A DNA stretch of 10,264 bases from Conidiobolus incongruus B7586 (GCA_000697335.1 JNEM01011287.1:1-10264); one strand, 5' to 3'. Shown: positions 1 through 8,582, numbered from the stretch's first letter. Numbers and translations are program-made. Notes: a model not told the origin generated them from the sequence alone.

Positions 1-242
1 ATATATTTATATCTTTTTATATAATTTTTTAATTATTATTTTAAATTTGAAATAATGGGAAATTTTTTAATTTCTGATTTTTCAAACATATTATTAGTTT
101 GAAATAAATAAATATATATAAAGTTAATAAGAAATTATATATTTTTAATATATATATATATATAATAATTTTTTTGATGAAAAAATTAACTTTTTAAAAT
201 TAGCTATTTAATTTAATTATATTTTAACTAAATTATAATTGA
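1..242. other. A+T-rich spacer upstream of the mariner remnant
   Basis: No open frame worth calling. It contains a TA dinucleotide run at about 148-164 and a perfect 8-bp inverted repeat (TTTCAAAC at 80-87, GTTTGAAA at 97-104). The left terminal inverted repeat of the mariner should lie in or near this stretch, but I could not match any part of it to sequence downstream of the transposase, so the left end of the element is undefined. Confidence 0.6.
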
Positions 243-1251
243 CAAAAGTTTTTTATTTTAGTATTAGTAAAACTTAATCATAAGCCATCTAAAATTATTT
301 AAAATTTACAAACAACTTTTAATAATAAAGTATTATCTAAATTAACAATTTATCACTAGGTAAATTACTTTAAAACTAAAAGAAAAATTATCTAAAACTT
401 GTTAAAATCTAAAAAACTAACTTTAACTATTACTCTTTCAATTGTTAATAGAGTGAAAAAATATATTAAAAAACACCTTTTTATTTTAGCTAAAGAATTA
501 TCTAAGTACTTTAATATTAGTTTTATAAGTATTTTATATATATTAAAGTTTAAACTCAAATTAATAAATAAAAATATAAAATAAATACCTTATAATTTAA
601 CTAGAGTTTAGAAAAAAGCTAGAGTAGCTATTATTAAACAAAACTTACTAAAATATTACTAGAAGCTTAAACTTTTACAATGAATAATTACAATTGATGA
701 ATCTTAGATCTTTATGTATAATCTTTTATTAAAACAAATTAAAATGTTAGATTAAGTTAAATCAACCCCCTTTATAAATCCCTTTAAATAAACATTTTAT
801 TAATAAGCAAATGTTAATTATTATAATAGATTATAATGGTATATGCTATTTTTAATTAGTTTTTGAAGGAAAATTAATTAATAGTAAACTTTATATTGCT
901 TTTTTAAATAAAAGTATTTCTAATTAGTGTTCTTAATATAATTTAAGAAAACCTAAAATTTTACATGATAATTGTAAAATTCATAAATTTAAAGCTGTAA
1001 AAAATTTTCTAATTAAAAATAATTGGAAAAAACTACCACATCTAGTATATTTTTTAGATTATAACCTATGTGATTATAATTGCTTTAGTTAATTAAAAAA
1101 CCAGCTTACAAGAAAGAAAATTTCTGCAAAAAAATTTAATTGGTTTATAAAACATCAAATTTCAGTCTTTAATAAAAAGAACTATTTTTTAGGTATTAGA
1201 TCTTTACTAAAAATTTAGCAAAAAGTTATTAATAATAAAGGAAACAATTAA
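243..1251 (+). pseudogene. Decayed mariner (DD34D) transposase
   Basis: This is a dead cut-and-paste DNA transposon of the Tc1/mariner superfamily. Translation gives the mariner landmarks in order: an N-terminal helix-turn-helix region (about 276-371), a second one (about 460-540, around LAKELSKYFNIS), IPYNL at 585-599 (family W-V-P-H-x-L), TIDES at 690-704 (family TGDEK, first catalytic Asp at 696-698), HDN at 964-972 (second Asp at 967-969) and CDY at 1069-1077 (third Asp at 1072-1074). Exactly 34 codons separate the second and third Asp, the spacing that defines mariner. It ends with a match to the family's RWxxC...G region and a TAA at 1249-1251. About 336 codons remain against about 345 for Mos1, so it is nearly full length. 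It carries about 14 in-frame stops and one frameshift between about 744 and 811. The family is clear from motif order and spacing; the start is approximate and no terminal repeats were found. Confidence 0.88.
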
Positions 1252-2099
1252 ATTTATATTATATATTTATTTTTATATATTATATATTAAAATATTTATT
1301 TATTTTCAATTGCAAAAAATTCCTATTATTAAAAATACAAAGTAATATTAATAATATAATAATTGATTAATTAATATTAAAATATTTAAATAATTTAATT
1401 ATCAAATTATTTTTTTTGATTCTAAATTATTTCTAAATAACTATATAATTATATAAAGATTTTTTTATGATTTTTAAAATACAATATTGACAGATTAGAA
1501 AATTACCATAATTATTCTATTATTGATATATAAAAATTAGTTTTATTCTTATTATGAATATTATTTTAATATAGTGTTATAATAAATTAAATAAAATATT
1601 CCACCTTAGAATTAAACACTTTGAAGATATCATTATAAGAATAGCTATATTTTAATTTAAAAATGATTTGATTAATGTGAATAAAATATAAAATATTAAT
1701 AATATGCTATATTTCTATTAGTTAATTTAGTTTTATATTTGTAAATATTGGAATAGTATTTGGGAATTCAGGTAGAACTATAAAGTTAAATAATATCAGC
1801 TTGAATAATAATTTTTAATACATCAAGCAATATAACTCATTTATAATTATATAAATTATAATCACATAATATATTGTGTAATAGTTATTAAATAATAGGT
1901 AGCATATTTCAAATCAAATAATCTTGCTCCTCAAATTTCTTGTATAATTTGGAGATATAATAATTTTATAATTATTTATTAAATTAATGGAAATAATTAA
2001 TAGTAAAACCTAAGTTAATGAAGATATTTATTGATCAATGAATGATTAGTAAGAAATAATGAAAATCATAGTATTGATAGATATTTAATAAAATATGAA
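1252..2099. other. A+T-rich spacer between the mariner remnant and gene 1
   Basis: No gene seen on either strand. The left part should contain the right end of the mariner, but no terminal inverted repeat could be matched. The right part is the 3' flank of gene 1 and includes a possible polyadenylation signal. Confidence 0.6.
2027..2032 (-). terminator. Possible poly(A) signal of gene 1
   Basis: AATAAA on the minus strand about 70 nt beyond the gene 1 stop codon. The position is sensible for a eukaryotic 3' end, but the hexamer is expected often by chance in DNA this rich in A+T. Confidence 0.3.
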
Positions 2100-3411
2100 T
2101 TATCCTTCATTATTAACAAGTTCGGGAGGAATCTGACTAATACGACGTCTTGAACTCGACACCTTTCGAATTGGGGAGGGAGGGGTACCAGCTCTTCGAA
2201 TACCTCTGGCGCTCGAACTGCGCGACATGTTGGACCCACTTTCTTCAACATCTTCCTTGATTTCGGGGGTAGCCTGCTGAGGAGGTGTCAGCAAACCGCT
2301 CTCTCTGTTGGATGGGGGTTTGGGGGTGACAATCATCTCCAAACTGACGCCGTAGTGATCTGATAGCTGCGTGCATGGAAAATCAGATGTGGGGTTGGGT
2401 AGGAACATGGGCTCGACACGTACATGGCCAAGTTCAAGGTAGTAATTGCTTGTACCATTTCCATTGCCTGAGTCATTGCGATCCAGGTAGAAAATATAGT
2501 CAAGGCTTTCACAGTTACCCAAGCTATCCTTACTGGTCAATATGGTTTCTCTGGGTGTGCCTCCCGTAGGACTGTTGGAATCAAATACAAAGTCTGCAAA
2601 GGTGATAGGATGGTGGCCCAAACTATCGTACAACAAGTCCCTAAAGTTTAGGGTTGGGGCCTTTGAAGCAGGTGGAGTACTCTCCACAAGGTCGCCGCCA
2701 CATAGGATCTGATGCATGATGATATATTCCTGTGTTGACGTAGGTGTATCTTCCCTAAGGTCGTAACGACTGTTGACATTCAAGTCACCCATTAAAATCA
2801 CAGGCTCCCAAGTGGGTTCGTCCTTAATCTGCTCAGTAATAAATCGCCTCGTTTCACCAATTTGTTCCAAGCGAATTTGCACCGAAATTTCTGTCAAAGG
2901 TAAGTTGGACTCGTAAGAAGCTTGAGTATGAGTGGTAAATACGTGAAAGTGGAAATTTTCTTCAACGCGAATTTTACAATATAATACACCTTTGTGACAT
3001 AATCTAAATACAGAATAAATTAAACCAAATTGTCTACTTGAAAACTTAATAAAATTACTTGTCACTGTGAATGCCCCTAGCAAAAGTAGTTTCAGCAGCC
3101 CTAACAATAGGAAATCGACTCAAAATGACCAATCCACCGTCAATTCCCGACAGAAAGCAAGGAATAGGACTAGTATAAGCGTGTTTAAAACCAGCTTTAT
3201 GAGCTTCCTCCAACAGATAATTCCTTCTATTACTACCGAAGTGAAACATTTCCTGAAGGGCGATAATATCGTAAAAACTCAATACATTATCGATAATATA
3301 CTGTAATCTCTTATTCTTATAATCGTTACCATTATTATTGATTAATGGTGGTCTCATAAATACGTTATAAGTTAGTAAATTTATCTTTCTTGAAATTCTA
3401 GGATTCATCAT
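2100..3411 (-). CDS. Neutral sphingomyelinase-like EEP-family phosphodiesterase
   Basis: Two exons, 3411-3059 and 3003-2100, give 418 residues. The protein belongs to the endonuclease/exonuclease/phosphatase (DNase I-like) fold and most resembles neutral sphingomyelinases, Mg-dependent enzymes that cleave sphingomyelin or related sphingolipids to ceramide and a phospho-head group. Visible motifs: LTYNVFMRP (residues 13-21, metal-site Asn16), ALQEMF (51-56, metal ligand Glu54), DGGLVILSRFPI (91-102), SDKLCHKGVLY (116-126), THTQAS (142-147), GDLNVNS (190-196, Asp191 and Asn193) and SDHYG (332-336, Asp333 and catalytic His334). Asp117 and Lys122 have the five-residue spacing of the essential Asp/Lys pair reported for yeast Isc1. 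The full catalytic set looks intact. Residues from about 345 form a Ser/Pro/Arg-rich, probably disordered tail with several Thr-Pro and Ser-Pro sites. I see no signal peptide and no hydrophobic C-terminal pair like that of Isc1. The start is the first of two adjacent Met codons, preceded by an A-rich leader. The fold is certain; a lipid substrate is inferred, and another phosphodiester is possible. Confidence 0.87.
3004..3058 (-). other. Intron of gene 1 (55 nt)
   Basis: Donor GTAATT, acceptor TATTTAG. The unspliced frame stops at once after Asp-Lys. Splicing after two bases of the Lys codon restores DKLCHKGVLY, a well-conserved stretch of the sphingomyelinase family, which supports both junctions. 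Confidence 0.88.
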
Positions 3412-3480
3412 TTTTTATTATTTAAAATAAAAATAATTAAAAAACTGAAAAAAATAGGGTAAAGTAATAAGGAGTTGGTT

Positions 3481-3488
3481 TATTTATA
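3481..3488 (-). promoter_or_regulatory. Possible TATA element of gene 1
   Basis: TATAAATA on the minus strand, 70-77 nt before the gene 1 start codon, followed by a pyrimidine-rich stretch (CTCC, TTACCC and a T run) leading to the ATG. Placement fits a core promoter; low sequence complexity keeps confidence low. Confidence 0.3.
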
Positions 3489-3882
3489 TTAATTCTAAAC
3501 CCTATTTGAAATCAATTTATCTTTACTTCTTTTGGAAATCCTACTCCATTTCAAGGTTTTAAACGAAATTTTAATCCAAGATTAGTCAGTGCATTGTTTT
3601 TTAAATATCCATTAATAAATTTCAAATAATTTTTAATTATTGAAAATTATGATTTCATCTTTAATATAAAGTCATACAGTATTAAAGAACAATTATACAA
3701 AAATATCGATGAAAATCTATCACTTAGTAACCATTACTAACAACATTTAACAATACTGCTAACTTATGGATGGCAATGAAATTAATCTAGTCTTATTAAT
3801 CATATGAAATTCTTAAAATCACTAAAATTCAAAACCTTCATTTAATTGAATTGTTGAGGACTTATTCGCGATTTTACAAGTT

Positions 3883-3953
3883 TCAATAACTTAACCACCG
3901 ATAGTTAAGGCTAGTATGAATGATTTGATATCATTCATTTAATGGGTTATTGA
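3883..3953. repeat. Nested inverted repeats that could fold into a three-stem structure
   Basis: An outer perfect 8-bp stem (TCAATAAC 3883-3890 with GTTATTGA 3946-3953) encloses two hairpins: CTTAAC 3890-3895 with GTTAAG 3904-3909 (8-nt loop) and ATGAATGAT 3916-3924 with ATCATTCAT 3930-3938 (5-nt loop). Position 3890 is shared by two stems, so both cannot form in full. The size is close to that of a tRNA, but no tRNA box A or B sequence is present. It could be an RNA, a protein-binding palindrome or chance. Confidence 0.35.
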
Positions 3954-4744
3954 TTTTTTGTAAAAATAATATATCACGTGTAGTTTACCAGGTAATTAGA
4001 GTATTTTTTGTTATTTAATATATCTGAAATGATCAAAAAAGTTACTTATTTCCAAAATTATAAATATATTAATCGCATTTAATATTTTTTTCTACTAGGT
4101 TTTCATAAAACAACTAGAACTAAATGTGTAAATAAACTATTAGTCCATGATTATTATAATCATTTTTGAAAATTAAACACGTCATACTGTCTAGATAATC
4201 CATTATAACATGAGGCTATTTAAAATCTTTTAGGATTTGACCAATTATCAAGGTAAAAATATTTTTGAACATATGATTTCAATTAGCGCACTTATAATAA
4301 ATAATTTCTGAATATTTCTTTAAAAATAATGAAATGATATTATATGATCCTAAAAAATGATAACTTTTAACATATCTAAAATTGATATAGCTAATTTTAT
4401 TGATTAGTAATATTAGGAGTCTACATAACCTCATTTTTTTTGAAAAATAAAATAGTTTTTTAAAAATTATATTTATTAATTGAATAATATAAATTTATTA
4501 AAAGTTTGTAATTACCAATAATTAATTCAAATCATATTATTTTTATTTATTAAAACTTATGAAACACTAATCTTACAGTAAAAAAGCTTTAAATAAAATT
4601 AAAACTCTCTAAGAATCCAATCATAGACCAAAATTATCCTAATTAATCATTTGAGAGTATATAATGTTATTCCAATTTGATCATTGTAAATTAATCAAAA
4701 AACTATACAATTGGATAAATTACCTTCATTATATAATCAAATTA

Positions 4745-4835
4745 CACAGTGTCAAGAGGGAAACGATCAAGTCATATGAAGGCAAATAGTGGATAAATGT
4801 CTGTCCTCTATCCGTTCAATGCTGATTGCATGTCA
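4745..4835. other. G+C-richer island, candidate structured RNA or rRNA-like scrap
   Basis: This stretch stands out in composition from the surrounding DNA without being an open frame. It contains GGGAAACGATCAAGTCA (4758-4774), close to a conserved stretch of fungal large-subunit rRNA recalled as GGGAAACGATTGAAGTCA. Just downstream AGTGGATA (4788-4795) can pair with TATCCGTT (4809-4816), with two G-U pairs, around a 13-nt loop. AGAGG (4755-4759) is complementary to CCTCT (4805-4809), which would form a pseudoknot-like alternative. I could not place it in a known RNA family. A diverged rRNA fragment, an unknown non-coding RNA or chance all remain possible. Confidence 0.25.
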
Positions 4836-6046
4836 ATTTTTGTTTGATTCATCAAATCTTATTTTACTAACTCTTTAAATATTGACATTCTTACAAATAT
4901 TGTATCAAAAAATTATGAGCATAACTTTTGCTATAATGATACTTTATTTTAATTTCATAAAATCTTTGCTATTTCTATTAATTGTCAAAAACATTCAAGG
5001 ATATGAAAAATTTTGATGCAATATATTTTGACTAGCGAGTTCAAGCGAGCAAGTTTAATGTTTATATTTAAAAATATCTCTTGTATTTTATGAAACAATC
5101 TAATTATAAAGCTTCTATTAAATGATTGCTAAACCATATCTATTTCAATTACAGTAACATATATATATTTTTTTAGAACAGTTTAGTATATTTCAATTAA
5201 TTGAAATTTATATTATATTAATATGATTTCAAAATTTATGAAAAAATTATGAGTTTGTAGAAAAATGAAGATTAATATTAATTGATCAGTATTACAAGGA
5301 ATATAGCATCAGTGTTGTTCTTAACCTATCAATTCTATATTATTCAATTAATTGAGTATATATACTATCTGAAATTAAATTTAGTTTGACAAAGTTAATA
5401 AAAATTTACAGATTATTACACTTAATTTACATATGGATTTATCAAATATTACCAATAATTTTGCAATATTGTAAATAGCTAAAAATGAATCTAATACATA
5501 TAGACAAAAATATATAAAAATCTGAAGTTTGAAGTTTGATTCTAAAAATTATAAGAGAATAATAATCAAATCAATTGAAAAATTACAGTTTCCAAATAAA
5601 AATTAATTAGGCATTCAAATTAAATTAATTAATTTAAAATTCATTCAATTATATGTATACACAGGTTTTTTGAATTGAAATTTTTGAAAATCAACAGATT
5701 TTGATATTAGCTAAATAATCAGGATTTTATACATAAATCTGGTATTATATTAAAAGAAGCCGATTAATATAATATATTTTCACCGAAGTATTTAATAAAA
5801 CTATTTTGAGACTTAAAAATATGTATTTATCGAAAAATATTTGTATACATGAAAAATAATTTAAGTCAACGCTATATATAATAATTGTAAATGCTCATAT
5901 ATATAATAGGGAATATAGTAAATTTGTTAAAATTTAATTCAATCAAATTTAAAATGATAAGAATAATTGGTGAATTATATTAAAAACAGTTTAATAGAAT
6001 ATTTTTTATTCACTTATTGTAAATAAAATTAATGTGTTTATAATCA

Positions 6047-6047
6047 A

Positions 6048-6078
<31 letters not shown>

Positions 6079-6092
6079 GTATATGTATATGT
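6047..6092. repeat. AT microsatellite passing into a GTATAT repeat
   Basis: An uninterrupted (AT)13 tract is followed directly by three copies of GTATAT. It is an ordinary simple repeat, probably length-variable between strains. Confidence 0.9.
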
Positions 6093-6274
6093 TAACAAAA
6101 AATATCATCAGGCATTAAATAATTAAATATTTATACATTGAAAATATTCTGACTATATGTATTCTAATTAGCGAATTGAATAATATTGTCTGTCTCTAGT
6201 TGACAGTCCTGTTTTTTAGAAATTGATAAGGTTATATAAATTGAGTATTTATAATTGATTGATAATATTATTAA

Positions 6275-6297
6275 ATATATATATATATATATATATA
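6275..6297. repeat. AT microsatellite
   Basis: A 23-nt pure alternating AT run, about 180 nt after the previous microsatellite. No function suggested. Confidence 0.9.
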
Positions 6298-6756
6298 ATA
6301 TTTGAATTATTTGTACCCTTATATAATTTAAAACATATATTATATATACTCAATGTTCAAAATATCATTCCATAATACAAATTTAGAATTATACTGAATA
6401 TTCAATATAAAAACTGCAATGCAAAAACACTACTGAGCAATTTACTCAAAAAAAGTTTAATTTATAGATTAAAGATTTGATAATACGAATTTATAATTTA
6501 AGATCAAGTTTAGCAACTCTAAAGAAGATTAAAAATATTGATATTGAGAAAAATGGATAAAATCTACAGTGTATATTAATAACTTTAATGAAATAAAATT
6601 AACTAATTTCTTTGAATTTTATAATTATTGTCTATAGTAATAATTAATGGTTAATATTGTAATCAATCTAATAGTATTAAATTTGTAAAAAAGAAATATA
6701 ATAAAAACTTATTTCAAATTTGATAACAATAACTAATATTGGAGGGAATAACAATT

Positions 6757-6762
6757 TTTATT
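6757..6762 (-). terminator. Possible poly(A) signal of gene 2
   Basis: AATAAA on the minus strand about 52 nt past the gene 2 stop codon. Position is plausible; chance occurrence is likely at this base composition. Confidence 0.3.
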
Positions 6763-6813
6763 TCAAATAAATGATTCGAAATATAGGAGATTAACTATAA
6801 ATATTCAAATAAA

Positions 6814-8531
6814 CTAAATTTTGAACCTGCAGCTCAAGCTTCTGAATCCCGGTTTTGACATGAGAGCGTCTCGCTCGTTGAGGAGCTTGGGATTGAAATG
6901 CTTGCCAAATTTTTCGTAAATAATTTCCGTGACAGTTGGGAATCGTTCTACAATTAGGGATAGACACTTAGGTTTTGTGGTTTGGTATACTAGTTGGTCC
7001 AAGGTGTTGAGGTAAGGTTGCAGTTGAATTAGTTGGGATAGGGTTAATAGGATGCTTTTGAGAGTGCTGATGATGTGAGTGGGATCTTTGACATTGAGTA
7101 AGATCATAATATCCTAAATATAAGGTTAGTAAGTTATATAGAATTGATTGAGTTAATTGATATTACTTCGATAATATGTTTGCAGGTTTTGGTATCTAAT
7201 TTAGCTACAATGGGACTATTAATGGATTCAAGATAATCATAGTCATTGTTATTAGATTTCAAATTGTTGGCATTATTGATGGGTGACAAGGATGGTGTTT
7301 TTGCTGGTGGTTCTGGTACGGAAGATGGTGAATCTAAATAAAATGAGTCAGAGATTAAAAATCTATTAAATGGATGTATTTACCTTCGGTTTCGCGTTGT
7401 GTGGTGGTAGATGATACGGACTTGGGTTTGTTTACAGGTGGATTATTAATAGGTTTCAATTCAGATGTATCGTTGGGAGGTGATTGGACGGAAGGGGTAT
7501 CGTTAGGGGGAAGGTCGGAAATGGATGGAGTTTTAATTGGTGTTGATGGTCGCGTGTTTGCGAGTGAGTTGGAAATATCGTTGCATTGATTGGATAGAGA
7601 TATGAGGGATGAGTTGATGTATTCAATCTGTTCAGCTATGCTTTGATTTTCAATGTGTGAATTGGGTTGTTGTGATGGTACATTAGTCTGATTAAATTGC
7701 TTGTATAACTTCTCTAACATACTTCCACATTGTTTGTATGATGTCATCAACTGATTTAAAGAAGTTTCCAACTGATTATCCTTATTTTTTAAAGAAGAAT
7801 CATTGTTAACCAAATTCTGAGAAGTATTACTATTAGTAGACTGATTGACAATAGTAGGGCTGACTTTGTCACTATTTCCAACCGACACATTACCCAATTT
7901 CTTACTTTGAAGCTGTTTCAAATCATTCCTGGTAATTCTCTCCAAAGAAAGATTGGAATTCAAACTCATCAAACTAGACTTCTTTTTACTTGAACGTTTG
8001 GTGATTAAATTGGGACCTGCCAATTCCATATCAAAGGATTTGTCACTTTGAGTATTAACTAAATCGAAGGGGGAGGGTAGTTTTTTGGTGCTCTTTTTGT
8101 TGGGTAATTTAAAGGTTTGTAGCGGTGGCGTTTCCTAATAAAAAGTTAAATAGAGTATTTTATGATCTAATTTGTAAAATTACTTGAAGTTCATTATGTT
8201 TTTGTGAGGGTAAATAACTTCCTTTTTCATTATTTAAAGAAGGTATTTGACATGATACCAAGGAATTTGTTTTAAAATGACTATTAATTAAAACTGAGTT
8301 TTCTTTTCTGGAAACGCATGCTTTTTCTAAATATAAATAATTAATATATGAATCAATATAAATAATCTTGAATTTACCTTTCAATTCCTGACCCTTCAAT
8401 AAAGAAGATAAGTCAGGATAAGATTCCAAGTCCCCATTAACGTCAGAATTCAACAAACTCTCAGTATCATAAGTCACATCGTGATCAAATTGAAAAGCTT
8501 CCAAACTATGTAGCGTATTAAAATTACTCAT
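6814..8531 (-). CDS. Protein of unrecognised family, helical C-terminal domain
   Basis: Five exons (8531-8378, 8326-8184, 8134-7384, 7333-7167, 7113-6814) join into one frame of 504 residues ending in TAG. I do not recognise the family. The N-terminus is acidic (residues 1-50). A basic patch, KRSSKKKSS, lies at about 145-153. A Ser/Asn-rich linker leads to two probable coiled-coil helices (about 221-248 and 264-293). A Pro/Ser/Thr-rich, probably disordered stretch (about 294-370) follows, with PPNDT repeated ten residues apart at 308 and 318 and several Thr-Pro and Ser-Pro sites. The last 100 residues (406-504, all of exon 5 to the stop) are Leu/Ile-rich and low in Asn, look like a compact helical domain, and finish with MSKPGFRSLSCRFKI. 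There is no signal peptide or membrane segment. This layout suits a scaffold, cytoskeletal or cell-cycle protein, but that is only a guess. Exon structure is well supported by frame continuity and matching intron sizes; exon 1 to 2 is the least certain joint. Confidence 0.75.
7114..7166 (-). other. Gene 2 intron 4 (53 nt)
   Basis: Donor GTAATA, acceptor ATATTTAG, with a perfect TACTAAC branch sequence ending 11 nt before the acceptor. The intron lies between codons (phase 0) and joins HIIE to DIMILL. It is the best-formed intron in the window. Confidence 0.85.
7334..7383 (-). other. Gene 2 intron 3 (50 nt)
   Basis: Donor GTAAAT, acceptor TTTATTTAG, with CTGAC as a possible branch site. It interrupts an Asp codon after its first base; without splicing the frame ends eight codons later. 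Confidence 0.82.
7467..7510 (-). repeat. Short in-frame duplication encoding PPNDT twice
   Basis: Two 14-nt segments (7467-7480 and 7497-7510) match at 12 of 14 positions and sit exactly 30 nt apart, giving two PPNDT motifs ten residues apart in the Pro-rich part of gene 2. It may be a small tandem duplication or convergent low complexity. Confidence 0.5.
8135..8183 (-). other. Gene 2 intron 2 (49 nt)
   Basis: Donor GTAATT, acceptor TTTATTAG, with TTAAC as a possible branch site. Phase 0, joining NELQ to ETPPLQ. The unspliced frame ends within the intron, and splicing opens a long downstream frame. Confidence 0.8.
8327..8377 (-). other. Gene 2 intron 1 (51 nt, frame-preserving)
   Basis: Donor GTAAAT, acceptor ATATTTAG, very A+T-rich like the other introns. 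Its length is a multiple of three and it has no stop in frame, so keeping it would insert 17 mostly hydrophobic residues. Composition, length and splice signals favour an intron over coding sequence, but the frame alone does not demand splicing. Confidence 0.65.
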
Positions 8532-8557
8532 TATGATTATTATTAATATTGATTAAC

Positions 8558-8582
8558 ATTAAGAAGGATTAAATTAAGAAGG
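8558..8582 (-). promoter_or_regulatory. Pyrimidine-rich repeat upstream of gene 2
   Basis: On the minus strand the 10-mer CCTTCTTAAT occurs twice, 15 nt apart, ending 27 nt before the start codon, next to another CT-rich patch. CT-rich tracts are common near transcription starts in many fungi, so this may mark the gene 2 promoter or leader. No TATA element stands out. Confidence 0.3.

Larger units (their letters stand above)
3412..6813. other. Long A+T-rich intergenic region without a recognisable gene
   Basis: About 3.4 kb between the start of gene 1 and the end of gene 2. Frames are short on both strands and I recognised no protein motif. It is mostly A+T-rich DNA, with three local exceptions listed separately: a multi-stem inverted-repeat cluster (3883-3953), a G+C-richer island (about 4745-4835), and AT microsatellites near 6047 and 6275. 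The promoter of gene 1 lies at its left end and the 3' flank of gene 2 at its right end. Confidence 0.65.

Noticed and set aside
399-584. Short plus-strand open frame as an independent small gene
   Set aside because: It has no ATG at its start and its translation is the middle of the mariner transposase (linker and second helix-turn-helix), continuing in the same frame after the stop.
582-1218. Alternative genetic code with TGA or TAG read as Trp
   Set aside because: Stops at Trp sites of the mariner include TAG and TAA, the element also has a frameshift and other stops, and both host genes use TGG for Trp and normal stops. Decay explains it better.
150-1440. Terminal inverted repeats of the mariner
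   Set aside because: Several A- and T-rich stretches look similar on both sides, but matches were direct or too simple in composition to call a repeat pair.
2375-2569. Plus-strand open frame antisense to gene 1 exon 2
   Set aside because: Shadow of a G+C-rich coding exon; no protein features of its own. The same holds for the minus-strand frame at 2066-2251, which overlaps gene 1 in another frame, and for the plus-strand frame at 7374-7589 opposite gene 2.
3067-3306. Plus-strand open frame of 79 codons
   Set aside because: It lies antisense to exon 1 of gene 1, whose protein is clearly recognised, and its translation has no recognisable motif.
3883-3953. tRNA gene
   Set aside because: Length and outer stem resemble a tRNA, but there is no box A or box B sequence, no T-arm, and the inner stems share a base with the outer one.
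5036-5056. tRNA box B-like GAGTTCAAGCGAGC
   Set aside because: The flanking bases do not form a T stem and no box A or acceptor stem can be placed around it.
3412-6813. A hidden gene cluster or defence-like system in the long spacer
   Set aside because: Only short frames on both strands, no recognisable motifs, no regular repeat-spacer pattern and no coding-type composition were seen.
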